64,000 nucleotides of DNA from Ochotona curzoniae (lineage: Eukaryota > Chordata > Mammalia > Lagomorpha > Ochotonidae), in assembly GCF_017591425.1 (NCBI RefSeq), contig NW_024465751.1:5456001-5520000 (forward strand), given 5' to 3'. This document shows, in pieces, positions 11,761 through 23,641 of this stretch (the first letter of the stretch is position 1; the number at the start of each line of letters is the position of its first letter). The notes under the pieces were generated by a model, which was given only the letters and a program-made list of their open reading frames with translations, had not been told where the DNA came from and did no database searches. The position numbers and the translations under genes were made by a program.

Positions 11761-11879
11761 TCTGTTTCCCTCATGTCCACTAAAGGATTCTAGGCGTGAC
11801 TTTCAGAAGCGTCTCCCACCTTCACTGATGCCTGCACTCTCCTGATTGGTTCCATTTTTCCCTTGCGTGAATCCCAGGA

Positions 11880-12440
11880 GAATATCTACACACAGTAGTC
11901 AGAGTAAAATGATTAAAAACCACAACGTCTGCAATAAGTTCTCCGTGGCTTTCCTTCTCATGTGGAACAAGTGCAAGCATCCTGCCCTGGGGTCTACAGT
12001 TACATTGACCTTGGCCCAAGTCCTGTCTGACACACAAGGGTCAGCCACACTGCCCTGTTACCTGCTCCAAAGCTCTCCTGTCTTGGGTATTTTCTTCCAG
12101 TTAGTCTCCATGCCTGAAAATCAATTCCGTTTCCCACCTCTGGATCCTTCCCTGGGTTCAGATTTCCACAGAGGGTCCTCAAAATGCCTGTCTCTGAATA
12201 ACACTCACTTTCAGCTTCATCAGGTTTTTAACTTTTTTCTTAACATTTATCTATCACCTCATGAATCACTGTGTTGGTTAGTATATTTGCTCCCACATCT
12301 TCTGTCCATTTTCCTCTCTAGCAGATAAACTTCTCAGGAGCAGGGGTTCTGTCCATCTTGCTCACCGCTATGACTCTGCTGCCTGGAAGTTTCAACCTCA
12401 TGGAACATGACCAGAAATACTAAGCAATCAAGAAGTAATT
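11880..12440 (+). repeat. L2 LINE 3' region
   Basis: Follows the L2 3' end in order: 'gtcagagtaaaatgattaaa', 'ccgtggctttccttct', 'ccacactgccctgttacct', 'catttatctatcacctca', 'tctctagcagataaact' and 'caggggttctgtccatcttg' followed by 'ctcaccgctatgac'. The order is conserved over more than 500 bp, making this one of the best ancient repeats here. The 160-codon open frame on plus lies inside it, out of any known L2 reading frame. Confidence 0.7.
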
Positions 12441-12959
12441 GACTGCTGTTGGCTAGAAATGGGAGTTCTCAACAGAGAATGTTGCAAAAGACTTGGTCAA
12501 ACAGTGGAGGCCTTATACATCAGCGCAGGTGCAGTGAGTGCCACCAATGTCAAGTGGATAGAGCTCAAGAACAAAGCTAACTGTACAGGCACAGGACATC
12601 ATCCTGGAGAACTGTACAATACAAACTGTAAAATGTTAAGGTTTCAGTTGGCAAGCTGCCTACTAGACATTATGCAAAGGATTGGAGATGCAGAAGAAGG
12701 AACAGTTCAATATTTGCCTGTACAACATTTTCAGAAAAGCACCAGACAGACAGTAACCACAGTGTGTTAGTGTGTAATAACGGGCTTATTAGAGGTAGAC
12801 CCACAGTGCTCTGGGTCACACAGGGGACACAATTCAGCAAAGGTTCTAGGGAAGGTTTGTAAGGAAAGACACAGAAACTGTAGTCCTGTTCACATCTTTC
12901 ACATTCACATGTTGCATACAATATACACTAGGAGGCACACAAAATTTTTCTCTAAATCC
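12441..12959. other. Intergenic, no gene recognised
   Basis: A 103-codon plus-strand frame at 12459-12770 encodes a peptide I do not recognise. There is no upstream or downstream gene context, and chance is the simplest reading. Confidence 0.4.
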
Positions 12960-13400
12960 ACTCAATTTTTATCTCACTATGTTTATTTCAAACGACTGTA
13001 TCAACTGGCATGATATAATTGCTGTATACCCATAATTGGCTTTTTAAAAAAATGACTATTTTTTCTAATGACAAATCAAATTTATTTATTCATGATGTGG
13101 TTTGGTATTCACTGTGGAATTACTAAGCTAGTTTAATTAATATATCCATTATGTAACATACAGGTCATTTTTTACAGTCTCTTCAGCTAAGTTGTAGTAA
13201 GAATAGATTGTCACATTGTTGTACAAAAAACCTATTGCTAAATGCCTTTCTTGAAATGCAATTCATACACCATACATACTGTATCTATTTAGAGCGTACA
13301 ACTCAATGACATTTAGTGTAGCTACATGTAGAACAACCATTAACATGTTTTAACGTATCAGTCATTCTTTTGTTCCATGTGATTGTTATAACTATTGAAC
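12960..13400 (-). mobile_element. Old L1 (L1M-type) 3' UTR fragment, antisense
   Basis: 'tagtttaattaatatatcca' and then 'gaaatgcaattcatacacca', 'gagcgtacaactcaatgaca' and 'gtagaacaaccatt' match the reverse complement of old L1 3' UTR text (sense: gttgcacaactctgtgaat, ccactgaattgtacactt, gtatgtgaattatatctc). Confidence 0.65.
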
Positions 13401-13429
13401 CAGTATCAACACTACATTAATCTTATTTT

Positions 13430-13775
13430 CCTTAAAAAAAAAAAAGTATTGGTTTCTTAGTTTTGGTCTGAAAGGCAGAACAACGGAGAAAAAAAAGAGA
13501 AGAGACAAAGAGATTTTTCCAGCAGCTGGTTCGCTCCTCAGAGGGCACAGGAGCCAAGCCTGGGCTAAGGTAAAGGCAGGAATGTGAAACTCAATGCAGA
13601 TCTCCCGTGTCTGGGGCAAGGACCCAGGACTGGAACTACCAACCTCCACTTTCCAGAGCTGGCATTCACAGGAAACTGGAATTTGGAAGCAAAGCCTCAA
13701 CAGGGATCTAGGCACTGTGATATAAGGTGTGTATTCCTAAGCAACATCTTAACTGCTGTGCGAAATGTGTGTCCT
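13430..13775 (-). mobile_element. Older CSINE, near full length, antisense
   Basis: A-rich start at 13434, GA-rich segment, 'ccagcagctggttcgctcc', 'aggaaactggaatttggaag', 'gcaacatcttaactgctgtg' and the degraded head 'gtgtgtcctagcc'. It abuts the old L1 fragment, a common insertion preference for A/T-rich DNA. Confidence 0.8.
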
Positions 13776-15087
13776 AGCCAGTCGCCCGACAAATGCTCCT
13801 GTGCTTTCTGTCTGTGGCACCGACTGAGTAACAGTGAGCATGAGAAGGGCAAGGCTAAGGTGAAAGGCTTTCTCCTGCTAGAACTGGCCTGTTCCAGCAA
13901 GCAGAGGTGAGTCAGAAAGTTCCGTGCAGTCTTAAGGAACAATCCTATGGGGCTTTGTGGTTTGTATAGAAGTGTGGTGTTAGGAGAAACACCAAGGGCA
14001 CGTAGTCTTTTCTTCATAGTATCCAGGGCACATATTATGGCAAGAAAGTCTAGAAGGAGTTAGAAGCTGGAACCAGGGGTAACAGCAGAGCATCTCAGGA
14101 CAGATGTTAGGCACAGGAAGAGCAACAGCGAGGGAGGACAGACCTGGAAAAAGCCAGTCTCCCTGCTCAGTCACGCACTTGCTGGCCAGCCTTGTGAAGT
14201 GCAGGGTCCATCTGGGGACCCTGAGTTTCTGTTTCATTCTCCTCAGTCTACAGTAGGTGCGAGGACAATGCCAATACCACAGTCCCTAGAAAACCAAGGC
14301 CCAGAACCCTGGCTGCCTCAGTACCACTCCCACCAGCATCCCTGAAGGTCCAATAACATCCGCTTAGAAAGATACAGACAGCTGCAATCACATTGAAACT
14401 TTCAAAAACTTTATAAGACAAAATAATATATTCACATCTTTAGAAGTGAAAATGCTGATAGACATGGCACAATTTCTCACTGGCATCATTTCAACAGAAG
14501 CCAGTTAGCTGAGATCGAGCCCTCTTTGTATCGTAGGAGGCAATGTGATAAGAACCACATAAATACAGAATTGGCACATGGAGTTTTCATTTCTGTTCCG
14601 ACATCAGACAGTCTGTTGCCATGGAAATTGTTCTGTCACTTCAGAGACAGTCTTCCTCCAAGACACAAAACAAGCCAGAACATCTACATTTGGGGATCAC
14701 ACTTAGCCAGATGCTGTCATTCTAGCCCACGCACCACAGGTTTCTCACATGTCTACACTGAGTCTCTGACCTCATGATCCAGGGTTCTGTCTTGTCAAGC
14801 AGCATTTTTGAAACAATATCAGCTTCTTCTTTGCTAACAAATTTCTCCCATGGCTCTGTCTAGCCTGTTTATGTGTCTTGCAGAAGATGCTCTGGAGGAA
14901 TTGCAGGCTGAACTGATTGCTAAAAAGTCATCAGTTTGTCTCCTAAAAACAGCCCTTTACCACACAGAGAGCAAGGTCATGGTCCCATACACGTATCTAT
15001 TAGGATCTCCACTTTTGTAATGGTGCTCTACTCATTGGCTGAAGAATAAGGATTTAATGAATGCTCAACAGTAAGATAAAGATCCAG
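13776..15087. other. Intergenic, no gene recognised
   Basis: Unique-looking DNA. Overlapping 80-110 codon frames on both strands show no known domains. Confidence 0.45.
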
Positions 15088-15400
15088 AAGCCAGCATGGT
15101 GGTACAGTAGGTTAAGCTGTTGGTTGCTATGTAATCACTGCATTAAGAGTGCTGGTTCAAGTCCTGGATGCTCTGCTTCCAACCTAGCTTCTTGCGATTG
15201 TCTTCAGAAGGACCTCTGCCACCCAAGAGGAAGACTGAAATGGAGTTTCTTGGTTCCTGGCTTTAGCCTGACTCAGTCATTGCTTCTTATGGCCATTTGG
15301 GAATGTAGCAAGGGAACTGATGTTCTCTTTCTCAACCTGTTGTTCCCTTGCCTTTCAAATTTCAAATGTGTGTATGTGTGTGTGCATCTTAGTGATCTAT
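15088..15400 (+). mobile_element. CSINE, near full length, sense
   Basis: The head 'gaagccagcatggtggtaca' leads into 'agtgctggttcaagtcctgg' (B-box-like part of the tRNA-derived region), 'cttcttgcgattgtctt', 'tggttcctggctttagcctg' and 'tatggccatttgggaatg', and ends near 'ttgcctttcaaatttc'. Confidence 0.8.
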
Positions 15401-16249
15401 ATAAATCTGTATAATCCAGGTAGAAGTTAACTTTCTGCCATTATTCAGCACTTCTGTCCACATATCCACATGCAAGATCCAGAGAGCTTTGGCCATCACA
15501 CAGTCCAGGCACATTACTGTATTTAATCCATGTAAACAGCTGCATTAAATACTTCTGTGTCTGCCTTATTGCCTTAGTACAGAACCACTTATACTTACGG
15601 ATACCTTTGCAATTGACTCACTAAGGAAAAAGGAGGACTTAGTGTGTCATAAATAAAAAGTGGGTGTTGTGACAAAATGCTTTTACCTGTCATCACATTT
15701 TGGAATTCAACAAGAAAAGAAAAGCAGTGGTGACTGACACACACACGCTCGATGTTCACGCAGCATGTACTACACAGAGCGGTGGCAGACAGAGCCATAA
15801 GCAGCAAAGGCAACAGAGTGACGAGGTCCTTGGATGCTTTACAAAACACCCCACGGCTCCGCTCTGTAGAGAGGTTAGATTTCAGAGTCTATTGATCTCC
15901 CACAATATATAGAGTCCTCCAGAACCTTGCTACTCAGGGTTAGTAGCATAATCCTCTTGGAGCATAAAGGCAAAGTCTTTATAATCTGATTTCTTCTTGA
16001 ATACAGCAGACCAAAGCATAATTGCAGCAAGACTTTTCTGAAGAGTCCTGACAATGTCAAGTTCCAGGCACAGGCAACGAAAGAGGAGAGATGCCAATTA
16101 GAAAGGACTGATTATCTATGATCTGTGTGACAAGAAGCCATTCCCATCTCAATGTCTCTTGAGGGGGGTCATTATGATACAAGATTTAGCCTTTGTAGCT
16201 CAAATGTAGACTCTTGCCAAAGAAGCTAACTCATGTTCAGAAACAGTGG
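15401..16249. other. Intergenic; possible MIR remnant
   Basis: At 15490-15570, 'cagtccaggcacattactgt' and 'tttaatccatgtaaacagc' resemble an antisense MIR, but too weakly to annotate separately. Nothing else recognised. Confidence 0.35.
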
Positions 16250-16396
16250 GTAGTGGTTAAGTTCTCTGATGCCTGAGTTCAGATGTTGGGAATGCAACTG
16301 AATTACCTCGGGAAAATCACTCACCCTCTCTTTGCTCCATTTCCTTCACTGATAAAAAAAGGATTACTGAAAGGATTATGAACTGATTCAATAAAT
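16250..16396 (+). repeat. MIR, sense, interrupted by the L1
   Basis: 'gtagtggttaagttctctga', 'gagttcagatgttggg', 'gggaaaatcactcaccc', 'ctttgctccatttccttcact' and 'aggattactgaaaggattat' follow the MIR consensus in order. The younger L1 inserted into its 3' end. Confidence 0.7.
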
Positions 16397-16409
16397 CATT
16401 TCTCATTCA

Positions 16410-17562
16410 GGAGAATCAAGATGGCAGATTAGGGTAAGAACACATTTAAATGGATGGAGAAACATTAACAGTATGAAGCAGAGAAGGCACATTCCAGGAA
16501 ATAGGAGAGGACAGAACAACAGCAGAGGGGTACCTGGAGACTGACAGACACAGGAAAGGAGCAAAAACAATAGTGTGGTGATGCACTGACTGAACCCCAC
16601 TGGCACTCAGCAAATGGTGATCTGAACTCCACTGGCAGCTGGTGGAGTTCCCACCAGCAACTAGGTGGGAAGGGATTTTCATTGGGAGCTTCAGAGGTAG
16701 CCCCAGACAAAGAACTGTCCATCCTGCTGGTCCATTTGATTTGACCAGGAGCAGAGACAGAGCGGCAGATCCCAGAGAGACAGCGTGAGAACAGGGTGGA
16801 TTTCACAGCCCAGTCAGGCCTCTAGAGCTGAATTGGGCACCATTTTGCATACGGAGGCAAAGGCAAGGGAAGGACTGAGCATATGCTGAGCTGGGAGTAA
16901 ACTAATTTCTGACTCAGTGAACTGCAACAATGTGGCATTCCACAGGTTCCACCCAAGATAAGTCTGGGTATCCCTCAGATCTGACAGCCAGCAGATCAAG
17001 AACTTTAGTAGTGGTATGTCAGGCACCATTTTGTACACTGTCACAAAAGCTTTAGGACTGCAGGGGACAACGGTGAACTGCGCATGTGCTGAGCTCGTGA
17101 GAACTCACTGAGTTCAGTGGATTGCATTGGTTCTACAGGAAAATAATACCAATTATGGCATCGTATGGATCAAAATAGATCCGTGAGGCCCTCAATCCTA
17201 ATAGCCAACAGGTTCCAGCAAGATTACCACCAACAACAACCTAGCTAAATAGGACTCCTGGTGTCTCCCTAATCCGGGGCCCTCTTCAACCGGAAGTGGG
17301 AGAAAGGTAGCACAGATAACAATGCAGACTCAGCAGTGTCACAGGAGGTGGAGAGTGGAGAGCAAGGAGTTGGAGCTACAGAGACCATGATGGAAATCTA
17401 ACATTAGAACTCAGACCTGGAACTCACTGGAAGGAGTGGCACAATTGGCTGCAAGCAAAGAGCCACGTATCAACTGCAACAAGTAAAATTGAACTGTAGA
17501 CCTGTGGGTGACACAGCTTAGAAACTTTCCCCAAGGAGAAGATTCTGCTAACCACAAGTACA
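16410..17562 (+). promoter_or_regulatory. L1 5' UTR with two tandem units
   Basis: About 1.15 kb before the ORF1 start. The phrase 'ggcaccattttg' recurs at 16836 and 17022. Both copies are followed in order by a 'gactg' phrase, 'atgctgagct', 'actcagtg' or 'actgagttcagtg', 'ttcca' or 'ttcta', and 'cctcagatctgacagccagc' or 'cctcaatcctaatagccaac'. This gives two imperfect units with a spacing of 186 bp. Mouse L1 promoters are built from tandem monomers of similar size, so a promoter role is inferred from position, not shown. Confidence 0.6.
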
Positions 17563-18519
17563 ATGACCAAGAGCAAAAAAAGAGACAAAGGCACATGAAT
17601 ATTAACTGAAGATTCCCCTGCAAAGGAACAAAACCTTATGCCAACCTCAGAGTTCACTGAGGAAGACATTGAGAAAATGGGGAATACATAATTCAAAACA
17701 CTTGTTGTAAAACTTCTTATCAACAATGAGAAGCACATAAAGTAGGAGTTACAAGAATTTAAGGAATATGTTACATTGGAGATGAATCAAATGAATCAAG
17801 TGAAAGCTGATACATTACAAATGAAGAATACAGTAGAACAAATTAAAACTACAGTAGAGAGTCTCCAAAATAGAATGAAACAAGCAGAAGGAAGAATCTC
17901 AGAATTGGAAGATATTTCCTGTCACCAGGGGGAAACAAACGAAAACCTGGAAGCAGAGCTGGATCAGGCCAAAAAAAGTATTCAAGAATTGAAAGACACT
18001 ATTAAGAGGCCTAATATAAAAGTTATGGGAGTCCCAGAAGGTGCAGAAAGAGAAATTTGGATTAAAGGTGTATTCAATGAAATAAAAAGGGTAAATTTTC
18101 CTAAACTGGAGAAAGACTTGGGAAACAAGATCCAGAAGTGGCATAGAACTCCCAACAGGGTTGACCAAAAGCGATCTTCACCAAGACACATGATCATCAA
18201 GTTCTCTTCAACCAAATCTAAGGAAAAGATCCTTAAATGTGCACATGAAAAAAAAAATCAACTGATTTATAAAGGAATGCCAATTAAACTCACAGGAGAC
18301 CTCTCATAGGAAACTCTACAGGCAAGAGGAGAATGGAGTGACATATTCCAGATCCTAAAAGAAAAAAATTGTCAGCCCAGGATAATACATCCTGCAAAGC
18401 TTTCTTTTGTCTTTGAAAATGAAATAAAATTCTTCCAGAGTAAAGAAAAGTTAAAAGAATTGGCCTCTTTCAAACTTGCCATACAAAGGATACTTTCTCT
18501 TGACAGAGAAGAGGTATAG
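17563..18519 (+). pseudogene. L1 ORF1 (RNA-binding chaperone) pseudogene
   Basis: The frame from ATG 17563 to TAG 18517 has 318 codons, close to human ORF1p (338 residues). Its product would coat L1 RNA in the cytoplasmic RNP. A coiled-coil-like region (17782-18000) with QNRMKQAEGRISELED is followed by RRM signatures RPNIKVMGVPEG and RSSPRHMIIKF, then YKGMPIKLTGDLS and a C-terminal domain containing EKNCQPRI. Premature in-frame stops lie at 17596 (TGA), 17689 (TAA), 17743 (TAG) and 18307 (TAG). No frameshift is needed to follow it. The longest surviving open part runs from 17776 to 18309. It cannot encode a working protein. Confidence 0.92.
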
Positions 18520-18605
18520 CACCCACAAAAACTAAAGGAAAATGTGAAGAACATCCCAGTAAAATAACAACAGAAGACTAAATCAATGAGCAACCCATTG
18601 CTAAA

Positions 18606-18750
18606 ATGACTGGACCAAATTACCACCCATACATATTAACCCTGAATGTAAATGGCTTAAATAGACTGGATTAAAAAACAAAACCTATCTGTTGCCTGCA
18701 GGAGACACATTTCACCAACAAAGATCAGCAGAAGCTATATCTCATGGATT
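18606..18750 (+). pseudogene. L1 ORF2 5' remnant (endonuclease N-terminus)
   Basis: ATG at 18606 opens a reading that begins MTGPNYHPYILTLNVNGLN, the start of L1 ORF2p (human: LTLNINGLN). A stop (TAG) follows at once, and the next homologous codons (WIKKQN, corresponding to the endonuclease) are in another frame, so a small deletion lies between them. Homology ends near 18750. The rest of the endonuclease, the reverse transcriptase and the Cys-rich domain are absent. Confidence 0.85.
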
Positions 18751-19319
18751 TTTATTTTTTTGTTGTTGTTACTTTCATCTCTTCGAGAACCTTTCTTCTG
18801 ATTAAATTCTTTTGTGACTCATAGATCATACAGTAGCATTATTTTATTTAAGAAGGTTCTTGATTTTCTATTTCATTTCTTCAGCAACATGTTAGTCATT
18901 CAGTAGCATGTTATTTAACTTCATGGTGTTGTTAATTTCTTTTTTCTCTCTGTTGTTGATTTCGTTTTGTGGCTTTTCATTTAAGGGGTTGTACAGCATC
19001 TATGGAATGGAGGAGACTCACATATCCAGATGTGAAGATACAATGCAGTATGCATCTCCTCTTCCAGACTCAAGGTGGACTCCCAATGAAACTGTTTACT
19101 ATATGACTATAGGATGATGGACTCTACACTGTCCATGCCCGCAATGATGGACATATGACTGTGTATGAAGAACTATTCTATAGTAATGATACAGGGGAAC
19201 TTGATGAGGGCGGGAATTGGAGAGGGAATAAGGGCAATCCCAGGGTCTATAGAACTGTATCACAAAATGACAATAATAATGATACCAATAATAATAAATT
19301 TTTAAAAAGAAAAAAAAAA
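18751..19319 (+). mobile_element. L1 3' UTR and poly-A tail
   Basis: Collinear in reverse complement with the L1 3' ends at 46.2 and 58.0 kb. Shared landmarks are 'cattcagtagcatgtta' (18898), 'ggcttttcatttaagggg' (18971), 'ggactcccaatgaaactgt' (19077) and 'caatcccagggtctataga' (19234). It ends in AAT-rich sequence and an A tract just before the right target-site duplication. The sharp jump from ORF2 start to 3' UTR near 18750 marks the internal deletion. Confidence 0.85.
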
Positions 19320-19332
19320 CATTTCTCATTCA

Positions 19333-21681
19333 ATGGAAGAGTGGTTAAGGGTGTTATCCATTGCTGGTATTTAATCCCTGTTGAAGAAAGCAGAAAATCA
19401 GGCAGCACTTTTGGAGGTACTTACCTCCGAAAGAAGACGTATTCAAATATTTTTGTTTCATATTTTACATAAAGGAGTAAGCAACTCTTGTGTAGAAAAT
19501 TAGCTGTTTGAATAAATAAGCATTAGTCCATAATTAACTTTTTCAGGTACTGTTCTAACACCATGCGTAGAACAGAGGAGAACATAATCAAAGGGCATAC
19601 CCAACACATCTGTTTTCATGGCAATCCTGGAATTTGGAGGAGAAATAAAAAAGACAAGATAAATAAAAAAAATACATAATATGTAATGGAATAGAGAAAA
19701 GAGAGAAACATGATAGAGGGGTAAGGGATGATGCATATCCTATGTGTAATAATCACTTAATCCACCAAGTCTACTGAATATTGCTGGAGAACCAGCCAGT
19801 TCTGTCTTTTTATATAGAAACATGCACCTTTGCTATATGAAATAAATGAGGTGTCATGGGAATTATATTCAGAACATGTGTGAAACACAAGACAAATAGT
19901 GTATGAATAATCTGCACTTGTACCCAGAAAGCTCAAGCTATGGCCAGCCATCCTTGAATTGCCAAAAAAGGTCTACAGTGAGACCACCTTCCTGTTTTGG
20001 AACCACTTCTCTTCTGTGAAGCTACACAGGACTACCCTACTGCTGTTGGGAGTAGCTCGGTGCACTGCCTGGTGCATCAGCCTGCAGCACTTCGGTCCCC
20101 TTATTTCCCTCTTCCTCATCCTAGTGTCCAGTACTGGTTGGTCCAAAATACCTTATATATTGATGGCTATCTATAAAGCTAAATAAGGAGCCTGGGAGTT
20201 GTGGTTGAGGGCTGGTATGCGAATGTTGGCAGCCACAGGCTGTAATAAGAAATAAAATAATAGAAATGAGAGTGGGATTACAAAGTTCGAAAGATCTCAG
20301 AATGTTTTAACCAGTCACACGTCAGAAAACATTAACTGATCACCTATTAACTGCCTAACATTTTATATATCCAAAAAGCACACAGAAGTAAGAAGATGAA
20401 ATATTTCTTCCATTTCCGAATCATGTAGACTAAGGTAGAAATGCGCTGTCACAACGTGCATTAACACCTGAGTAGATTCCATAGTCCAGAATGTCCTTAC
20501 TGGCCCTCAAATCGCCCCTTGGAAGCAATTATGATCATTTCCATGTTTAATGGGTAGACTGAAATCCAAAAGTGAAATAAATGTGAAAGATAAAGAGACC
20601 ATTTAAAATTGAGAAATTGACAGCCCGATTATTTGTATAGGAAAGGACTGGCCTCCCTCCGTCTCTGGGAATAAGGAAATAAGAGACTTTAGAAACCTGG
20701 AAAAAGCAGGATGAAATACAGGTGGGGAATTCGTGAAAAGCATCACTCCCATGTAATGCCACCAAACATCCACTTCTGCACAGAATCCCCCAAGCCTGTC
20801 ACTCGTCTTGACAACTTTCCATGGGAGACAAGATCTGACATGATCCCATGTTGGGGCATCATTTCCATCCCATGTCAATGAGGGTCAAGGGAGGAAAGGA
20901 GGCAAAAGGAAGACATGGGGACATCATGTCCTCCCTCTGAGGCAAGCTCTGGGAGAATGCTGCCTCAAGGACTTGTCGGTTGGGCAGTGCTATCAGCAAG
21001 TGAGGTCTTGGTACTGCACTTAGATGAGAAAGAAATTGGGAGAGATGATGCACCTTCCTGTACCACAGGCTCCTGTTGTCCCTGCCAGAGTCCACTGGAC
21101 TCTGAACACGAGCCTAGGAGGGAAACGTTACCAGAGATGTTCTCTGCAGGTGGTGGGAGGAGGGGGAGCAGATTCTGATTTGGAAAATCTGACTTGAAGG
21201 TCTCGTGGTCTTCTGGAAAATGCTTCACTCTGGCAGAAGTCTAGAAAGACTCTGAGTGGATTAGCACGGATGTTTTCTGATGGAGTCAGTGCCATCAGTG
21301 AGACATGCTGCCCCACACTGCCCTGTAATAGCCATTGATTACTTCCACGTGATGACAATAGAGGGCATTTTTGACGAGAAGGGAATAGGGATCAGGGAGT
21401 GGCATTGGATTTGTCTGTAGTTCCAATTCTCCTTCATGAATATTTCATTTAACACTGTATTAATCATTAGGTGGTAATGACTGGCCTCCCTTGTATTCAC
21501 TGCCTCTCTGTCATCCAAGTACTTTAACTATCTGCTTTCTTCGTTCTGTTATTTTTCTGTTTCTTTTGTTACCAACTCCTTCTGCCATAGCCATGGCTCT
21601 CTTCCCATTTTTTTCTCTCCCCTTTCCTTTCTCTGTCTTGAATATTTACCTGCCTACCTTCCCGATATGTGTGTGATTCCC
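19333..21681. other. Intergenic, no gene recognised
   Basis: Mainly unique DNA. 20880-21360 is richer in G+C than its flanks and has several 75-90 codon frames on both strands, none with a known domain. No repeat confidently recognised. Confidence 0.45.
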
Positions 21682-21713
21682 TTTCTCTCTATATATATAT
21701 CTCTCTCTCTCTC
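21682..21713 (+). repeat. Compound (CT)/(AT)/(CT) microsatellite
   Basis: CTCTCT, then five AT units, then CTCTCTCTCTC in about 32 bp. Confidence 0.9.
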
Positions 21714-22719
21714 AAACCCCGCCCCACACATCACCTGTCATTCTCTTCCCTGCCCATGACCTCACTCCACACTCTCAACTAAGCAGGGACTTAAATCCAC
21801 TGAGTTCTCGGTTCCATGACGTACGTCACAAAGCCCATCATAAAAGATGCATGAGAGGCTGAGGTTGCCCCAGATCAACAGGCCAACATCCAGAAAAGGC
21901 ACTGCAGAGGCTGTCTTCAAGCGCAACAGAGGTCAGGCCTGAAGGGCCCAACGTGTTCTTACCATTCATAACCCAGTGGGCAACCCAGACAAGAGTCCAG
22001 CACAGTCACATGAGACAATTTGTCTTACAAGAGACAGCTACTCAGTGGGGCTCAACCATTCCATGAGGGAGGAACAGACGTCAAGCCCTCTCTTCTGTAG
22101 GGTAGTTAAGAGAGTGCCCTTCCCATGGCAAATCATGTCAACATGTTTAAGGAACTGGTTAAAGTAGAAGGTCAGAGAGCAGGAAGGGGAGGCAGAAAAA
22201 AAATACCTGAGATTTTTCAGCTTTCCTCTGAAAAAGAAAACAGAAAGAGACAATTATTGGTGTTTTTGGATACAAAATCCATCTGACTTGTTCCTAATCT
22301 TTATCTTCCCTGACTTTCTCAATGCTAGGCCCAAGTTTCTGTTTTGGTTCAAGACAAGTCTCTTTTCTCCAAATACTGTTAAATGACCAGAATTTTCTTT
22401 CTCTTCTCTTTCATTAAACTATCTAGTATATAACATAGATTTTCCAAACAAGTTAAGCCCAAGTTCTGACTAAATAAATTAGAAATTATTTTTGTTTTTA
22501 TGTTTTACTCCTAATTCTTCAGAAGAAGTAAGTTTTAGTTTTATATACACAGCACAAAAATTCAGGAATCAACAAATATCCACCAGCTCCTTGTCCCTGA
22601 CCCTACATTCCCGTGATTCCCATCATAGAAATCTCTGCCTCCTCATTACTACCAAGATCATGCCTTTGTGTTAGTCACTTTAGCTCTTAATTGGACAATT
22701 CCATATCCAGCTCTTCCTC
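21714..22719. other. Intergenic, no gene recognised
   Basis: No gene or clear repeat seen. Confidence 0.45.
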
Positions 22720-22800
22720 TCATCTTCACAGGAACTGTGTAAGCTAAGGTGATCATTTCCATTTTACAGATGAGAAAGGTTGGACACCAGGTCTACGGAT
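22720..22800 (-). repeat. MIR fragment, antisense
   Basis: 'catttccattttacagatga' followed by 'gaaaggttgg' is the reverse complement of the MIR core, preceded by 'cttcacaggaactgtgtaag'. Confidence 0.6.
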
Positions 22801-23345
22801 CTGCCGAAACTTGTTTGGAATATTGTCTCTTCTATTGAAACCAACCAAAGACCTTGGTGTTCCCTCCAAGCTCACTGTCCAGGCTGCTAGCTGCCCTTCT
22901 GCTTGTTTCTGGATAAGAACTTCTGAAGTAAGAGACTGGTGCGATTATCAATTCCTTTCATTCTTACCATGCCCCCCAAAATGTTTGTTCATAATGCTTG
23001 GATCTTGTGAAGGAAGCAGCAGTCACAGGGCGACAGGGCTTGAAGTGAGACAACGCAAACATGTTGTACTGCAGAGCAGCAGACATTGCACGCTCTTGAC
23101 ACACAAGTTCCTAATCCTGAAGATGGAATACATGAAACCACGAGTCACATTATGATCATCCATCCAACCCTGCCAGAATACCACCTAAAACATCCCTATC
23201 ACCAAGGAAAAAGTCAGTGAAATTTTTTGGACAAGGAAATCAGCCATGATGGTATGGCCAGCTATGAAGTGTCATTTGACACCAGCCAAGATTTTTGGAA
23301 GAGCAAAACAAAACTGTCAGTCTTACCATCATATCTGGCGTCTCT
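22801..23345. other. Intergenic, no gene recognised
   Basis: A 114-codon plus-strand frame at 22811-23155 shows no known domain. No repeat recognised. Confidence 0.4.
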
Positions 23346-23641
23346 TAAAAAAATTTTGTTTATTTATTTGTTCCAGGAAGAGAGGGGAGACAGAGATCCT
23401 TCATCTGCTCGTTCTGTCCAGAGGGCTGCAACAGTCCAACACTAAGCCAGGCTGAAAGCAGGAGCCGGAAATTTCTTCCAGATCTTCCATGTGGGTTGGT
23501 CGATCTAGCGCTGCTTTTCCCAGGTCATTAACAGAGAGCTGGATAAGAAATGGAACCGCCAGGACAGGATCCGGGGCTCATATGGTATGCCAGCATTGGG
23601 ATGGCTTTGATTTTACCTGCTGTGCCACAGTGCTAATGCCC
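23346..23641 (-). mobile_element. CSINE, near full length, antisense
   Basis: T/A-rich tail, 'gaagagaggggagacagaga', 'cttcatctgctcgttctg', 'gcaggagccggaaatttctt', 'gagagctggataagaaatgg', and the head end 'gctgtgccacagtgctaatg'. Confidence 0.85.

Larger units (their letters stand above)
16397..19332 (+). mobile_element. L1 retrotransposon, 5'-complete, internally deleted, with target-site duplication
   Basis: The 13-bp sequence catttctcattca occurs at 16397-16409 and again at 19320-19332, immediately outside the element. The left end 'ggagaatcaagatggcaga' resembles the known L1 5' end (GGGAGGAGCCAAGATGGC in human). Order: 5' UTR 16410-17562, decayed ORF1 17563-18519, about 145 bp of ORF2 start from 18606, then directly a 3' UTR and a poly-A tail ending at 19319. 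Total about 2.9 kb against 6-7 kb for a full L1, so most of ORF2 is missing. Many stop codons show it is long dead. Confidence 0.93.
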
